DNA of 64,000 bases from Pseudomonas sp. Seg1 (lineage in GTDB: Bacteria; Pseudomonadota; Gammaproteobacteria; Pseudomonadales; Pseudomonadaceae), in the NCBI RefSeq assembly GCF_018326005.1, contig NZ_AP021903.1, forward strand, positions 5,818,501 to 5,882,500, in the 5' to 3' direction. How positions within the stretch are numbered: the first letter of the stretch is position 1; the number at the start of each line of letters is the position of its first letter. This document shows, piece after piece, positions 12,618 to 20,433 of the stretch. The notes under the pieces were generated by a model that was not told where the DNA came from, did not search any database, and worked only from the letters and a program-made list of their open reading frames with translations. The translations under genes and the position numbers were made by a program.

Positions 12618-13716
12618 AGGATTTGACCGTTACGTACTTAAGGAGAAATTCGCTGTTCTCGGCCGGGCCGCGATACACCTCGATGGCGTCCGCCGGCAGC
12701 GGCTGATCAATATAGGTTTCCACCGAAGACACGCGTATCGCGCGCATAGTCGGGTCGTTGACGAAACTTTGCAGCGCAGCCACTTCGGCGCTGCTGGCGC
12801 CGCCCATGCGCCAGGATTGTTCGAGCACGCCGCTGCGGGTTTGGCCATTGCTGTCCAGCCCCTGAGCGATGTCGTAGTTGCGCCGCGAGGCGTAGAAGCG
12901 CGGGTAGGCTTCATCGGCGGCGCTGTCGAAAACCTGCGCCTGTTCGATGGCCAGGCGCACAGGATCAGGCAGCTCCAGTGTCAGCAAATCCTCGTAGCCG
13001 CCCTGCACCACCAGCAGATTCGAGCCGCCGTAGACGTCTTCACCGTGAGCGTCCTGGGTCAAGTATTGATCACCGCAGTAGCTCAGCACTTTATCGCCGA
13101 TGAATGACTGGCCGACGCTGTGGGTGATGACCTCGCTCAAGTCCTGCTCCAGCACCACGCCTTCGCTGAACAGCGCTTGAGCTTCGGGGCGGGCGAGGAT
13201 TTCATCGAAGGCATCGAGGCTTTTGATCACTTCCTGACCGCGACCGGCGCAGGCGTGAATCGGCTTCAATCGAATCGGTCCGTTGTACAACAAATGCTCG
13301 GCGGCAGGTCGCGCATCGTCGAGGGAAAACACACTGAGACCGTCGAGAACCACGTTACGCACGCGTTCGGAAAACAGTGGCGACCAGCCTTTCGGTGCGT
13401 GAGCCAGATGACTGCGCAAACCATGGCTGATGGCTTTGGTGCAGATGAAATCGTGTTCGACGTAACCGCCCCACAGATCATCCGGGCCTTTGATGCCTAG
13501 TTCGTGAGCCTTGGCGGCGCCGACAATGGTCTGCGTCGGCAACAGATAGAGGTCACGGCCACGATGTTTTTCAGCGTCGTAACTGCCGCCAAATTTGAGC
13601 CCGAGAATCTGCGCCAGCCAACGGGCCAGGGCCTTGTTGGTCTGCACTTCGTGCTGCGGCGCGCCGCTACGCACGGAATGGGCAACGACAGTTTTCTTGT
13701 AGGGTGTCGGGGTCAT
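12607..13716 (-). CDS. DUF3182 family protein, ATP-grasp-like
   Basis: 369 aa, the usual length of DUF3182. The N-terminus (VAHSVRSGAPQHEVQTN) and GRDLYLLPTQT are recognisable family signatures. The middle part (IRLKPIHACAGRGQEV…EGVVLEQDL, residues about 155-205) has the look of an ATP-grasp nucleotide-binding region; that reading is mine and is not established for the family. A strong AGGGGGAA ribosome binding site precedes the ATG. It is the first gene of a two-gene operon with the overlapping alpha/beta hydrolase, suggesting a ligase and hydrolase acting on the same compound. Confidence 0.82.
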   Translation of the reverse strand: MTPTPYKKTVVAHSVRSGAPQHEVQTNKALARWLAQILGLKFGGSYDAEKHRGRDLYLLPTQTIVGAAKAHELGIKGPDDLWGGYVEHDFICTKAISHGLRSHLAHAPKGWSPLFSERVRNVVLDGLSVFSLDDARPAAEHLLYNGPIRLKPIHACAGRGQEVIKSLDAFDEILARPEAQALFSEGVVLEQDLSEVITHSVGQSFIGDKVLSYCGDQYLTQDAHGEDVYGGSNLLVVQGGYEDLLTLELPDPVRLAIEQAQVFDSAADEAYPRFYASRRNYDIAQGLDSNGQTRSGVLEQSWRMGGASSAEVAALQSFVNDPTMRAIRVSSVETYIDQPLPADAIEVYRGPAENSEFLLKYVTVKSYDG

Positions 13717-13906
13717 GCGTTCCCCCTTCCAGCGGCGCGGTGAATGTAGCTTTGAGAAGTGCAGAGATCAGGCCAACGGCCGCGCCGGGAAAATCATCAG
13801 GGAATCAGAAGCTTGTCGAAAAAGTGCTGGCATCACGCCTGTTTCAATCTGCACGACTGCCTGTAAAACCCCGGCAAATTGCACGATCCACAGCATCACA
13901 CAAAAC

Positions 13907-14000
13907 CCTGTGGGAGCTGGCTTGCCAGCGATAGCGGTGGGTCAGCCACCGACCTATCTATCTGAAAGGCCCGAATCGCTGGCAAGCCAGCTCCCACAGG
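13907..14000. repeat. REP doublet, family A
   Basis: Inverted arms at 13907-13932 and 13975-14000, 42 nt apart, between the promoter region of the DUF3182 gene and the 3' end of the regulator gene. The rest of the 13717-14017 gap (13717-13906) should contain the DUF3182 promoter; I see no gene there. Confidence 0.9.
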
Positions 14001-14017
14001 TATTGAGGTGAGTCGGG

Positions 14018-15010
14018 TTACCGTGTTGAACCAAACCGTGCGCGATACTCACTCGGCGCCAGGCCCGTGACTTTCTTGAAGATTGCACGAAACGCCCCCG
14101 GGTCCTGATACCCCACCGTCCACGCAATGTGATCAATCGTGCCGTTGGTAAATTCGAGCATTTCCCGAGCCTTGCCCACGCGCAGATGTTGGCAGTATTC
14201 GGTCGGTTTCAACCCGGTTGCCGCGCGAAACCGGCGCAGGAATGTACGTTCCTCCAACCCAGCCCGCTCGGCCATCGTTGTCAGCGAGACCTCCGTGGCG
14301 CCGGTACCCTGCAACCAATGCTGAACCTTGAGAATCGGCGCATCACCATGGCTGAGAATCGGCGCAAAGTTACTGCCGCAGGCACTGGCGCTGTCGCTGT
14401 GTTCGACCACGAGAAACCGCGCGGTGCCGGTGGCGATGCTCGGCCCGAGCAGACGATCGACCAGACGCAGCCCCAGTTCCGACCAGGCCATCAACCCGGC
14501 TGTGGTGATCAGATCCCCGTCATCGACAATCGGCGTATCGGCCTTGAGTCTGATCTTCGGATAGCGCTCGGCGAAGGCTTTGGCCGACGTCCAGTGCGTG
14601 GTGGCGCTGCGGCCGTCGAGCAAACCGCTTTCGGCCAGCAGCAGCGAACCCACGCAGACGCCACCGAGGGTGGCACCGCGAGCGTGTTGATCACGCAGCC
14701 ACTGCAATAAACCGGTGGGCATCTGTGCTGCAGAAAACCCGCCGATCGACGGCGGAATCAGTACCGCCAGCAAAGCACCTTCACCACCCGGGCCGCTGTC
14801 GAAAACCCGCTGCGGCGCCTGATCGCCTTCAACCTGCCAGTGACTGACGCGTAGCAACGGCAACTGCGCCGACTGATGTTCGGCGGCGATCCGGTTGGCC
14901 ACCGCGAACAGGTCGGTCAGGCCATGCACCGCCGCCATCTGCGCACCGGGATAGATCAACACGCCCAGTTCGCTAATGGCAGGTGCGCCGGCGGCCTTTT
15001 CTGCGCCCAT
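14018..15010 (-). CDS. GlxA family AraC-type transcriptional regulator
   Basis: 330 aa from the ATG at 15010 (AGGGG about 10 nt upstream); a TTG start at 15046 would add 12 residues. The N-terminal half is a DJ-1/PfpI-like domain (GVLIYPGAQMAAVHGL near the start; GGVCVGSLLLAESGLL around the nucleophile-elbow position; TTAGLMAWSELGL). The C-terminal about 100 residues form an AraC helix-turn-helix pair (VSLTTMAERAGLEERTFLRR, then WTVGYQDPGAFRAIFKKVTG). It is divergent from the cysteine hydrolase gene across 100 bp, its most likely target. Ligand unknown. Confidence 0.9.
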   Translation of the reverse strand: MGAEKAAGAPAISELGVLIYPGAQMAAVHGLTDLFAVANRIAAEHQSAQLPLLRVSHWQVEGDQAPQRVFDSGPGGEGALLAVLIPPSIGGFSAAQMPTGLLQWLRDQHARGATLGGVCVGSLLLAESGLLDGRSATTHWTSAKAFAERYPKIRLKADTPIVDDGDLITTAGLMAWSELGLRLVDRLLGPSIATGTARFLVVEHSDSASACGSNFAPILSHGDAPILKVQHWLQGTGATEVSLTTMAERAGLEERTFLRRFRAATGLKPTEYCQHLRVGKAREMLEFTNGTIDHIAWTVGYQDPGAFRAIFKKVTGLAPSEYRARFGSTR

Positions 15011-15110
15011 TGTCAGTTTTCCCCTGTCTATTGTCGGTGCGGCCAATCCTCGTATTAACCGGCAGCGCCAATACTGAAGCCACTTCCAGCCAACTCACGA
15101 GGACACACCC

Positions 15111-15659
15111 ATGGCCCAGCAAGCGCTCATCGTAGTCGATATCCAGAACGACTACTTCCCCCAAGGCAAGTGGCCGCTGGTCGGTGCGGACGCCGCCGCC
15201 GATAACGCCGCGCGACTGATCGCGGCCTTCCGTGATGCGGGTGATTCGGTGATCCACATCCGCCACGAATTCACTTCAGCGGACGCACCGTTCTTCACCC
15301 CGGGCTCTGACGGCGCCAAGCTGCATCGCAAAGTGCTGAACCGCGCCGACGAGCCCGTGGTGCTCAAGCATTTCGTCAACGCGTTCCGCGAAACCGAATT
15401 GCAGTCGATCCTTGACGAAAAAGCCATTAAGGAACTGGTGGTGGTCGGCAGCATGAGCCACATGTGCGTCGACGGCATCACCCGTGCGGCGGCGGATCTG
15501 GGTTATGCCGTCACGGTGATTCACGATGCCTGCGCCAGCCGTGACTTGGAGTTCAACGGTTTGACCATACCGGCAGACCATGTCCACGCGGCGTTCATGT
15601 CGGCACTGGGATTCGCCTATGCCAACGTTGTCTCCACCGACGAGTTTCTCCAGCGCTAA
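15111..15659 (+). CDS. Isochorismatase-like cysteine hydrolase
   Basis: 182 aa, normal for the family. The expected triad is visible: D10 (VVDIQNDYF), K86 (VVLKHFVNAF) and C119 (GSMSHMCVDG), with the cis-peptide region VVVGS just before the cysteine. Members hydrolyse amides or vinyl ethers such as nicotinamide, ureidoacrylate or isochorismate; the substrate here is not deducible. GAGG precedes the ATG by 9 nt. A Rho-independent terminator follows. Divergent from the GlxA-type regulator. Confidence 0.9.
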   Translation: MAQQALIVVDIQNDYFPQGKWPLVGADAAADNAARLIAAFRDAGDSVIHIRHEFTSADAPFFTPGSDGAKLHRKVLNRADEPVVLKHFVNAFRETELQSILDEKAIKELVVVGSMSHMCVDGITRAAADLGYAVTVIHDACASRDLEFNGLTIPADHVHAAFMSALGFAYANVVSTDEFLQR

Positions 15660-15688
15660 GCGCCCCGCAAATACTTTGCAAAATCCTG

Positions 15689-15712
15689 CGCCCGCGACCT
15701 CGCGGGCGTTTT
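15689..15712 (+). terminator. Terminator of the cysteine hydrolase gene
   Basis: Perfect 9-bp stem CGCCCGCGA/TCGCGGGCG with a CC loop followed by TTTT, 30 nt after the stop. Confidence 0.85.
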
Positions 15713-15729
15713 GCGTGGGCCGAAAAAAT

Positions 15730-15787
15730 CTCACGCGTGAGCCATTGATGGCATTTTGAATTGGTTGTAGTGTGCCTCACGCGTGAG
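15730..15787 (+). promoter_or_regulatory. Two identical palindromes flanking a promoter
   Basis: The perfect 12-bp palindrome CTCACGCGTGAG occurs twice, at 15730-15741 and 15776-15787 (centres 46 bp apart). Between them a promoter-like pair fits exactly: TTGATG (15745-15750), 17 nt, TAGTGT (15768-15773). This operator-promoter-operator layout lies 24 bp before the DUF2170 gene and is the likely control region of the six-gene operon. Confidence 0.75.
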
Positions 15788-15810
15788 ATGTTCATAACGG
15801 AGTCACTGCC

Positions 15811-16479
15811 ATGAAAAGCCCCTCCCCCGCGACTAAGTCTGGGAGCCCGAAGGGAGAGCGCTCGAAACCGTCCGCGAAAAAACCATCGAGCTTTTATATG
15901 AAGCAGATGCGCGCGGGCCTGGCCGCCGCCGGTTATGTGAAACACGAAACTTGGGTGCTTCCGGAAAACCGAAGCGTGCTCAAGCAAATGGAGCAACAGC
16001 TACGCCAACCGATTCTGGCTGGCTCATTCATGTCGGAGAATTACATGAGCGCAGGCAACAACTGGAACATCGATAGCCTCTTCAACGCCCTCAAGGCACT
16101 GGACGAGGTGGCTTCGCAGGAGATCACGCTGTCGCTGATCCAGAGCTCCGAACCCAGCCTCAAGCTGGAAATGAACGAATTCGGCGGTCTGCCGATTCAC
16201 ATCGCCCTGGCCGGCGCACAGATCATCGTCGACACCGTGCTGGTGGACATCGAATCGATCACCGACGTGCACGCCTTCAACGATGCAGTGCTGCGCAGCC
16301 GGGAAATGTTCCCGCTGTCATCCATTGGCATCGAGTCGATGCCCAACGGGCAGACCGTCTACAACATGTTTGGCGCCCTCAGCGCCGACTCAAGCCTGAC
16401 CAACGTCGTCACCGAGGTGAAAACCCTGGTCGACAACGTGCAGCGCGCCAGCGAAGCCTTCGAACACTTCTTCAAGTAA
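15811..16479 (+). CDS. yjfI: YjfI-like DUF2170 protein with RHH-like N-terminus
   Basis: 222 aa. Residues about 85-215 match DUF2170 (start NWNIDSLFNALKALDE, then a conserved alpha/beta core), as in E. coli YjfI (about 133 aa). The first 75 residues are extra: a lysine/serine/proline-rich tail, then FYMKQMRAGLAAAGYVKHETWVLPENRSVLKQM, which resembles the ribbon-helix-helix DNA-binding unit of MazE/DUF3018-type antitoxins. The gene opens the yjfIJKLMC-type operon and lies just after two identical palindromes, so I infer an autoregulatory DNA-binding role. The function of DUF2170 is otherwise unknown. Confidence 0.82.
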   Translation: MKSPSPATKSGSPKGERSKPSAKKPSSFYMKQMRAGLAAAGYVKHETWVLPENRSVLKQMEQQLRQPILAGSFMSENYMSAGNNWNIDSLFNALKALDEVASQEITLSLIQSSEPSLKLEMNEFGGLPIHIALAGAQIIVDTVLVDIESITDVHAFNDAVLRSREMFPLSSIGIESMPNGQTVYNMFGALSADSSLTNVVTEVKTLVDNVQRASEAFEHFFK

Positions 16480-16496
16480 TCCACAGGGAATATCCA

Positions 16497-17195
16497 ATGA
16501 CTCAGTCCATCTGGAGCAAGTTGTTCACCGCGCTGCGCGGCGGCGCCAGCGAAGTCGGCGAAGCCATCGTTGATCAACAGGCCCTGCGCATCCTCGACCA
16601 GGAAATCCGTGACGCCGACACCGCGCTGTCGAACGCCCGTCGCGAACTGGTCACCATCATGGCCAAGCACAAACTGGCCGCCGATCGCGTGAGCGAGTAC
16701 GACGCCAAGATCAAGGATCTGGAAGCCAAGGCTGTTGCCGCCCTGAACGCCGGCCGTGAAGACCTGGCGCTGGAAGTCGCCGAAGCGATTTCGACCCTGA
16801 CCAACGATCTCGATGCCGAGAAAAAGCTGAGCGACGAATTTGGCACTTACGCCGAAAACATGCGCAAGGACATCAACAAGGCCGAAGCGCGGATCAAGAG
16901 CCTGCGCCAGCAAGTGGACATGGCCAAGGCCCGCGACAGCGTGCAGAAAGCTCAGGTCAGCGCCTCCATCGCCAGCGGCGGTGCTAACGGCAAACTGGAA
17001 ACGGCAGTCAGCACCCTCAACCGTCTGCAAGCCAAACAACAGCAACGAGCTGCCGAGCTGAGCGCGGCGGATGAGTTGGCGGATGCGTCGACCGGTAACG
17101 ACCTGGAGCGCAAACTGCGCGACGCCGGGATCACGCCGAACGAAGGCAGCGCGAATGCGATCCTTGAGCGCCTGAAGCAGAAGTCCGCTCAGTAA
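16497..17195 (+). CDS. yjfJ: PspA/IM30 family protein (YjfJ-like)
   Basis: 232 aa, almost entirely alpha-helical coiled coil rich in Ala, Lys, Glu and Asp, with the PspA/IM30 pattern (IWSKLFTALRGGASEVGEA at the N-terminus, then long helices). PspA-type proteins form rods or rings on the inner face of the membrane and protect it under stress. This is the YjfJ branch, not PspA of a psp operon: no pspF, pspB or pspC is nearby, and the neighbours are yjfI and yjfK homologues. AGGGAA ribosome binding site, 17 nt after yjfI. Confidence 0.88.
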   Translation: MTQSIWSKLFTALRGGASEVGEAIVDQQALRILDQEIRDADTALSNARRELVTIMAKHKLAADRVSEYDAKIKDLEAKAVAALNAGREDLALEVAEAISTLTNDLDAEKKLSDEFGTYAENMRKDINKAEARIKSLRQQVDMAKARDSVQKAQVSASIASGGANGKLETAVSTLNRLQAKQQQRAAELSAADELADASTGNDLERKLRDAGITPNEGSANAILERLKQKSAQ

Positions 17196-17214
17196 GCGTT
17201 TACGCAAAACCCCT

Positions 17215-17302
17215 GTAGGAGTGAGCCTGCTCGCGATGAGGCCGGAACATTCAACCAACGTGTTGGCTGAACCGCCGCCATCGCGAGCAGGCTCACTCCT
17301 AC
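17215..17302. repeat. REP doublet, family B variant, within the operon
   Basis: Perfect 23-nt inverted arms 17215-17237 and 17280-17302 (core GGAGTGAGCCTGCTCGCGAT) separated by 42 nt. It occupies most of the 211-bp gap between the PspA-like and DUF2491 genes, which are otherwise expected to be cotranscribed. The A in GGAGTGAG differs from the element inside lhr (GGAGCGAG). Confidence 0.93.
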
Positions 17303-17406
17303 ATGGTTTGCGGCGTGCAATTGCTTCTGCTCGTTCGTCGATCAGCCCGGTACACTAGCGGCGCTTTTTTACGACGACTACTCCACCCGCCTCAAGGAAT
17401 GTACCC

Positions 17407-18045
17407 ATGGGATGGTTTAAAGACTTGCTGGGCACCACCGCTGCGCCAGCGCCACCCGTCGCCGATGGACCACTCGGCATGGCGCAAGGCAAAGGGGTCA
17501 GGTTCGATTCGACCCTGACGTTGTTGCTCGATGGCTCAAGCTCCGTACGCGTACCTGTCGATCAGGCGATCTGGAGCGCCGGCTGGGTCGACCTCGGCCA
17601 ATCCAACAAGCTGCGTCGCTACTACATGAATGACGAAGATTTCTGGTTGCAAATCCACGTCACCGGCGACGATCAGATCGAATCGGTCATCCTGTTCAAT
17701 TACCTCAGTTACGTGACCGTCAACACCGACGCCGAACTGCAGCGCCTCGCCGGCCCCAACAGTTTGATCGGCCTGCCGACCTACACCCACGAGGGGATCG
17801 AATACACCCGTGAGTGGGGCACCGAACAAGGCCAGACCGAGCTGGTGCCATTGACCGAGCAGGTGGTCAATCCGGACGAGAGCTACACCATCCGGCACCA
17901 TTCGATGCTCTACGCCCGCGAGACCGGCCTGACCGATCGCCGCGAGCTGTTGCTGTTCTCCGTTGAACAGGACGAAGAAGGCACCGTCAGCCTGAGCACT
18001 TCGCTGGGCATTTCGCTGTACACGACTGACCTGAGCGCCATTTAA
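17407..18045 (+). CDS. yjfK: DUF2491 family protein (YjfK-like)
   Basis: 212 aa cytosolic protein without membrane segments; it begins MGWFKDLLGTT, as E. coli YjfK-type proteins do, and has the conserved RRYYMNDEDFWLQIH region near residue 75. Function unknown. In the E. coli order it follows yjfJ, as here. An AAGGAA ribosome binding site lies 9 nt before the ATG. The REP doublet upstream may separate its mRNA from that of the PspA-like gene. Confidence 0.85.
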   Translation: MGWFKDLLGTTAAPAPPVADGPLGMAQGKGVRFDSTLTLLLDGSSSVRVPVDQAIWSAGWVDLGQSNKLRRYYMNDEDFWLQIHVTGDDQIESVILFNYLSYVTVNTDAELQRLAGPNSLIGLPTYTHEGIEYTREWGTEQGQTELVPLTEQVVNPDESYTIRHHSMLYARETGLTDRRELLLFSVEQDEEGTVSLSTSLGISLYTTDLSAI

Positions 18046-18060
18046 CAAAGGAAGTTTTTC

Positions 18061-18486
18061 ATGCTGGAAGTGCTGGCCGTTTCCCTGAACAAGACCGCGT
18101 TGACCGGTTTCGTCGTCTACCTGATCGGCGCCGTGCTGCTGTTCATGCTGTTTCAGTTTGTCTACACGCGCATCACCCCGCACAAAGAGTTCGAGCTGAT
18201 CCGCGCCGGCAACACCGCCGCCGCGATCGCACTGGCCGGCGCAATCATTGGTTTCGCCATTCCCGCCAGCAACGTGATCGCCTTTTCGGTCAACGTCCTC
18301 GACTTCGTGCTCTGGGCGGTGATTGCAGCGGTTGTGCAACTGTTGGCGTTTCTCGCCACGACTCTGGTACTCAAGGGCACATCCCAGCGCATCGCCAACG
18401 GTGAAATTGCCTCCGGCATCTACGTGGCCGCTGTGGCGATCAGCGTCGGCATGCTCAACGCGGCGTGCATGACACCGTCCAACTGA
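18061..18486 (+). CDS. yjfL: DUF350 membrane protein (YjfL-like)
   Basis: 141 aa with four hydrophobic segments arranged as two repeats (around residues 14-36, 55-75, 80-100 and 118-138), the DUF350 architecture. The conserved charged stretch TPHKEFELIRAGN between the first two segments is present. Inner-membrane protein of unknown biochemistry. Gap of 15 nt to yjfK, with AAGGAAG as ribosome binding site. Confidence 0.88.
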   Translation: MLEVLAVSLNKTALTGFVVYLIGAVLLFMLFQFVYTRITPHKEFELIRAGNTAAAIALAGAIIGFAIPASNVIAFSVNVLDFVLWAVIAAVVQLLAFLATTLVLKGTSQRIANGEIASGIYVAAVAISVGMLNAACMTPSN

Positions 18487-18503
18487 TCGGCAGGAAGCCT
18501 TAG

Positions 18504-19196
18504 ATGAAACGAAGCAAATACGTTCAGTTGTCCCTCGCGGCGTCGGTGGCCATGGCCATTACCGGCGAAGCGGCGGCGGTGGATCAGCCGCGTAACTTCC
18601 AGAGCGTCGAACAATGCGTCGATGCCGAAGTGGCCGCCGAGGTCTGCTCGAACGCCTATGTGGCGGCACTCACCGAACACCGGCGCATCGCCCCGGCGTA
18701 CGACGACAAGACCAAATGCGACGATGATTTCGCCGCCAACTGGTGTCAGAAAAATTCCGATGGCCGCTTCGTGCCGAAACTCGGCGGTTTCAAAGTGCCG
18801 CAGAAAGGCGATGCGGTGCAGAACCTCGACGCCATTGCCGATGCGCCAATGCCGGCCGATGACACGACAACGACCCACGCGACCCAAACCACCACACACT
18901 ACTCCGGCGGTGGCGGTGGTAATGGCTGGCTGAGCGGCTGGTTGTTCGGCAATGCGACGAGCAACAACGCGAACCGCACGGTTTACCGCGACCGCGATAC
19001 GCGGCAGACCTACGACACCTCGACCCAGTACCGCAAAATCGAATCGGCGCCACGCAGTCAACCGGACTACGACAGCAGTAAAAGCAAACCGGTAAACGTT
19101 GCCTCCTCGACATCCCGCGGCGGCTTCGGCAGCCAGTCCAGCGCCCGCAGCGGTTGGGGTGGCTGGGGCAGCAGTTCCGGTCGATCGAGCAGCTGA
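18504..19196 (+). CDS. yjfM: DUF1190 exported protein (YjfM/YgiB-like)
   Basis: 230 aa with a cleavable signal peptide (MKRSKYVQLSLAASVAMAI…AAA) and the DUF1190 core with paired cysteines (EQCVDAEV…EVCSNAY, TKCDDDF…NWCQK). The C-terminal half is low-complexity and Gly/Ser-rich, ending RGGFGSQSSARSGWGGW, which closely resembles the tail of E. coli YjfM. Exported or outer-membrane associated; role unknown. In E. coli both YjfM-YjfC and YgiB-YgiC pair with a glutathionylspermidine synthase-like protein, as here. Confidence 0.86.
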   Translation: MKRSKYVQLSLAASVAMAITGEAAAVDQPRNFQSVEQCVDAEVAAEVCSNAYVAALTEHRRIAPAYDDKTKCDDDFAANWCQKNSDGRFVPKLGGFKVPQKGDAVQNLDAIADAPMPADDTTTTHATQTTTHYSGGGGGNGWLSGWLFGNATSNNANRTVYRDRDTRQTYDTSTQYRKIESAPRSQPDYDSSKSKPVNVASSTSRGGFGSQSSARSGWGGWGSSSGRSSS

Positions 19197-19198
19197 CG

Positions 19199-20356
19199 AT
19201 GAAGAAGATCCCCTGCGCCGAGCGCCACGACTGGAAACAGACAGCGGAAAGCCTCGGCTTCATGTTCCACACCATCGACGACGAACCCTACTGGGACGAG
19301 CGCGCGTACTACCAGTTCACGCTCGCGCAGATCGAAAACGATCTGGAGGACCCGACCACCGAACTGCATGAGATGTGCATGGACTTGGTCGACCGCGTCG
19401 TGCACAGCGAGGAGCTGCTGGATCGCCTGAGCATCCCGGCGTCGCACTACGACATGATCCGCACTTCCTGGCTGGAAGGTCACCCGCATCTGTACGGACG
19501 CATGGACTTTTCCTACAGCGGCAACGGTCCGGCAAAACTGCTGGAGCTCAACTACGACACCCCGACCAGCCTTTACGAAGCAGCGGCGTTCCAGTGGGGC
19601 TGGCTGGAGCAGTGCATCGAGCGCGGTACCCTGCCGCGCCATGCCGACCAGTTCAACAGCATCGACACCAAGCTGCATCAGGCCTTCGCCGAGTTGCAGC
19701 TCAAGCGACCATTCTATTTCGCCTCGATGAAAGACTCGGTTGAAGACAAAGGCACCACGGACTACCTGCGCCTGATCGCGGAAAAGGTCGGCGTCGAATC
19801 GCGGCACATCGACATCGAAGACATTGGCCTGACGGCTGCCGGGCGCTTTGTCGACCTTGAGGATCGCTGGATCCCGCACCTGTTCAAGTTGCACGCCTGG
19901 GAGTTCATCTTCCACGAACCGTTCGGCGCGGCGATTGCCGAGTGCGATACGCAGTTTTTCGAGCCGCCGTGGAAGGCGATCCTCTCCAACAAAGGCGCGC
20001 TGCCGTTGCTGTGGGAGCTGCACAAGGGCCATCCGAATCTGCTCGCGGCGCACCTCGACCCGAACCCGACCAGCGCTGTGCCCAAGGGTTGGGTGCGCAA
20101 ACCGTACTTTTCCCGGGAAGGCGCCAACATCGAGTTGCAAACCGCTGACGGACTGATCGTCAAAGAGGACGGCCCGTACACCGATGCGCCGTTCATCCTG
20201 CAGGAATTTGCACCGCTGCCGAAGTTCGATGACAGCTACACGCTGATCGGCTCCTGGGTGATCGGCGATCAGGCGGCGGGGATTGGCGTACGCGAAGACA
20301 ACAGCCTGATCACCAAGGATTCGAGCCGGTTTCTGCCGCATCTGATCCTCGATTGA
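19199..20356 (+). CDS. yjfC: Glutathionylspermidine synthase-like ATP-grasp protein (YjfC)
   Basis: 385 aa from the ATG at 19199, two bases after the yjfM stop; the open frame upstream to 19154 is overlap with yjfM. It matches the C-terminal synthetase domain of the Gsp family (MKKIPCAERHDWKQ at the start; MDFSYSGNGPAKLLELNYDTP; ALLWELHKGH-type motifs; VRKPYFSREG). It lacks the amidase half of E. coli GspSA. YjfC and YgiC are ATP-grasp peptide-spermidine-like ligases whose substrate is not known. Last gene of the operon; a strong terminator follows. Confidence 0.88.
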   Translation: MKKIPCAERHDWKQTAESLGFMFHTIDDEPYWDERAYYQFTLAQIENDLEDPTTELHEMCMDLVDRVVHSEELLDRLSIPASHYDMIRTSWLEGHPHLYGRMDFSYSGNGPAKLLELNYDTPTSLYEAAAFQWGWLEQCIERGTLPRHADQFNSIDTKLHQAFAELQLKRPFYFASMKDSVEDKGTTDYLRLIAEKVGVESRHIDIEDIGLTAAGRFVDLEDRWIPHLFKLHAWEFIFHEPFGAAIAECDTQFFEPPWKAILSNKGALPLLWELHKGHPNLLAAHLDPNPTSAVPKGWVRKPYFSREGANIELQTADGLIVKEDGPYTDAPFILQEFAPLPKFDDSYTLIGSWVIGDQAAGIGVREDNSLITKDSSRFLPHLILD

Positions 20357-20385
20357 TCGTTCAGGCGCAGCAACTGGCGCCCATG

Positions 20386-20420
20386 AAAAAGCCGTAGCGT
20401 TGAGGCGCTACGGCTTTTTT
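20386..20420. terminator. Bidirectional terminator
   Basis: AAAAAGCCGTAGCG, loop TTGAG, then CGCTACGGCTTTTTT. A-run and T-run on both sides of a 9-bp stem allow it to serve the yjf operon (plus) and the acyltransferase gene (minus). Confidence 0.92.
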
Positions 20421-20433
20421 GTGTATGCCCGGA

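Noticed and set aside
15730..15787. The twin CTCACGCGTGAG palindromes as an intrinsic terminator of the upstream gene
   Set aside because: A separate clear terminator lies at 15689-15712, and the palindromes have no T-run and flank promoter elements.
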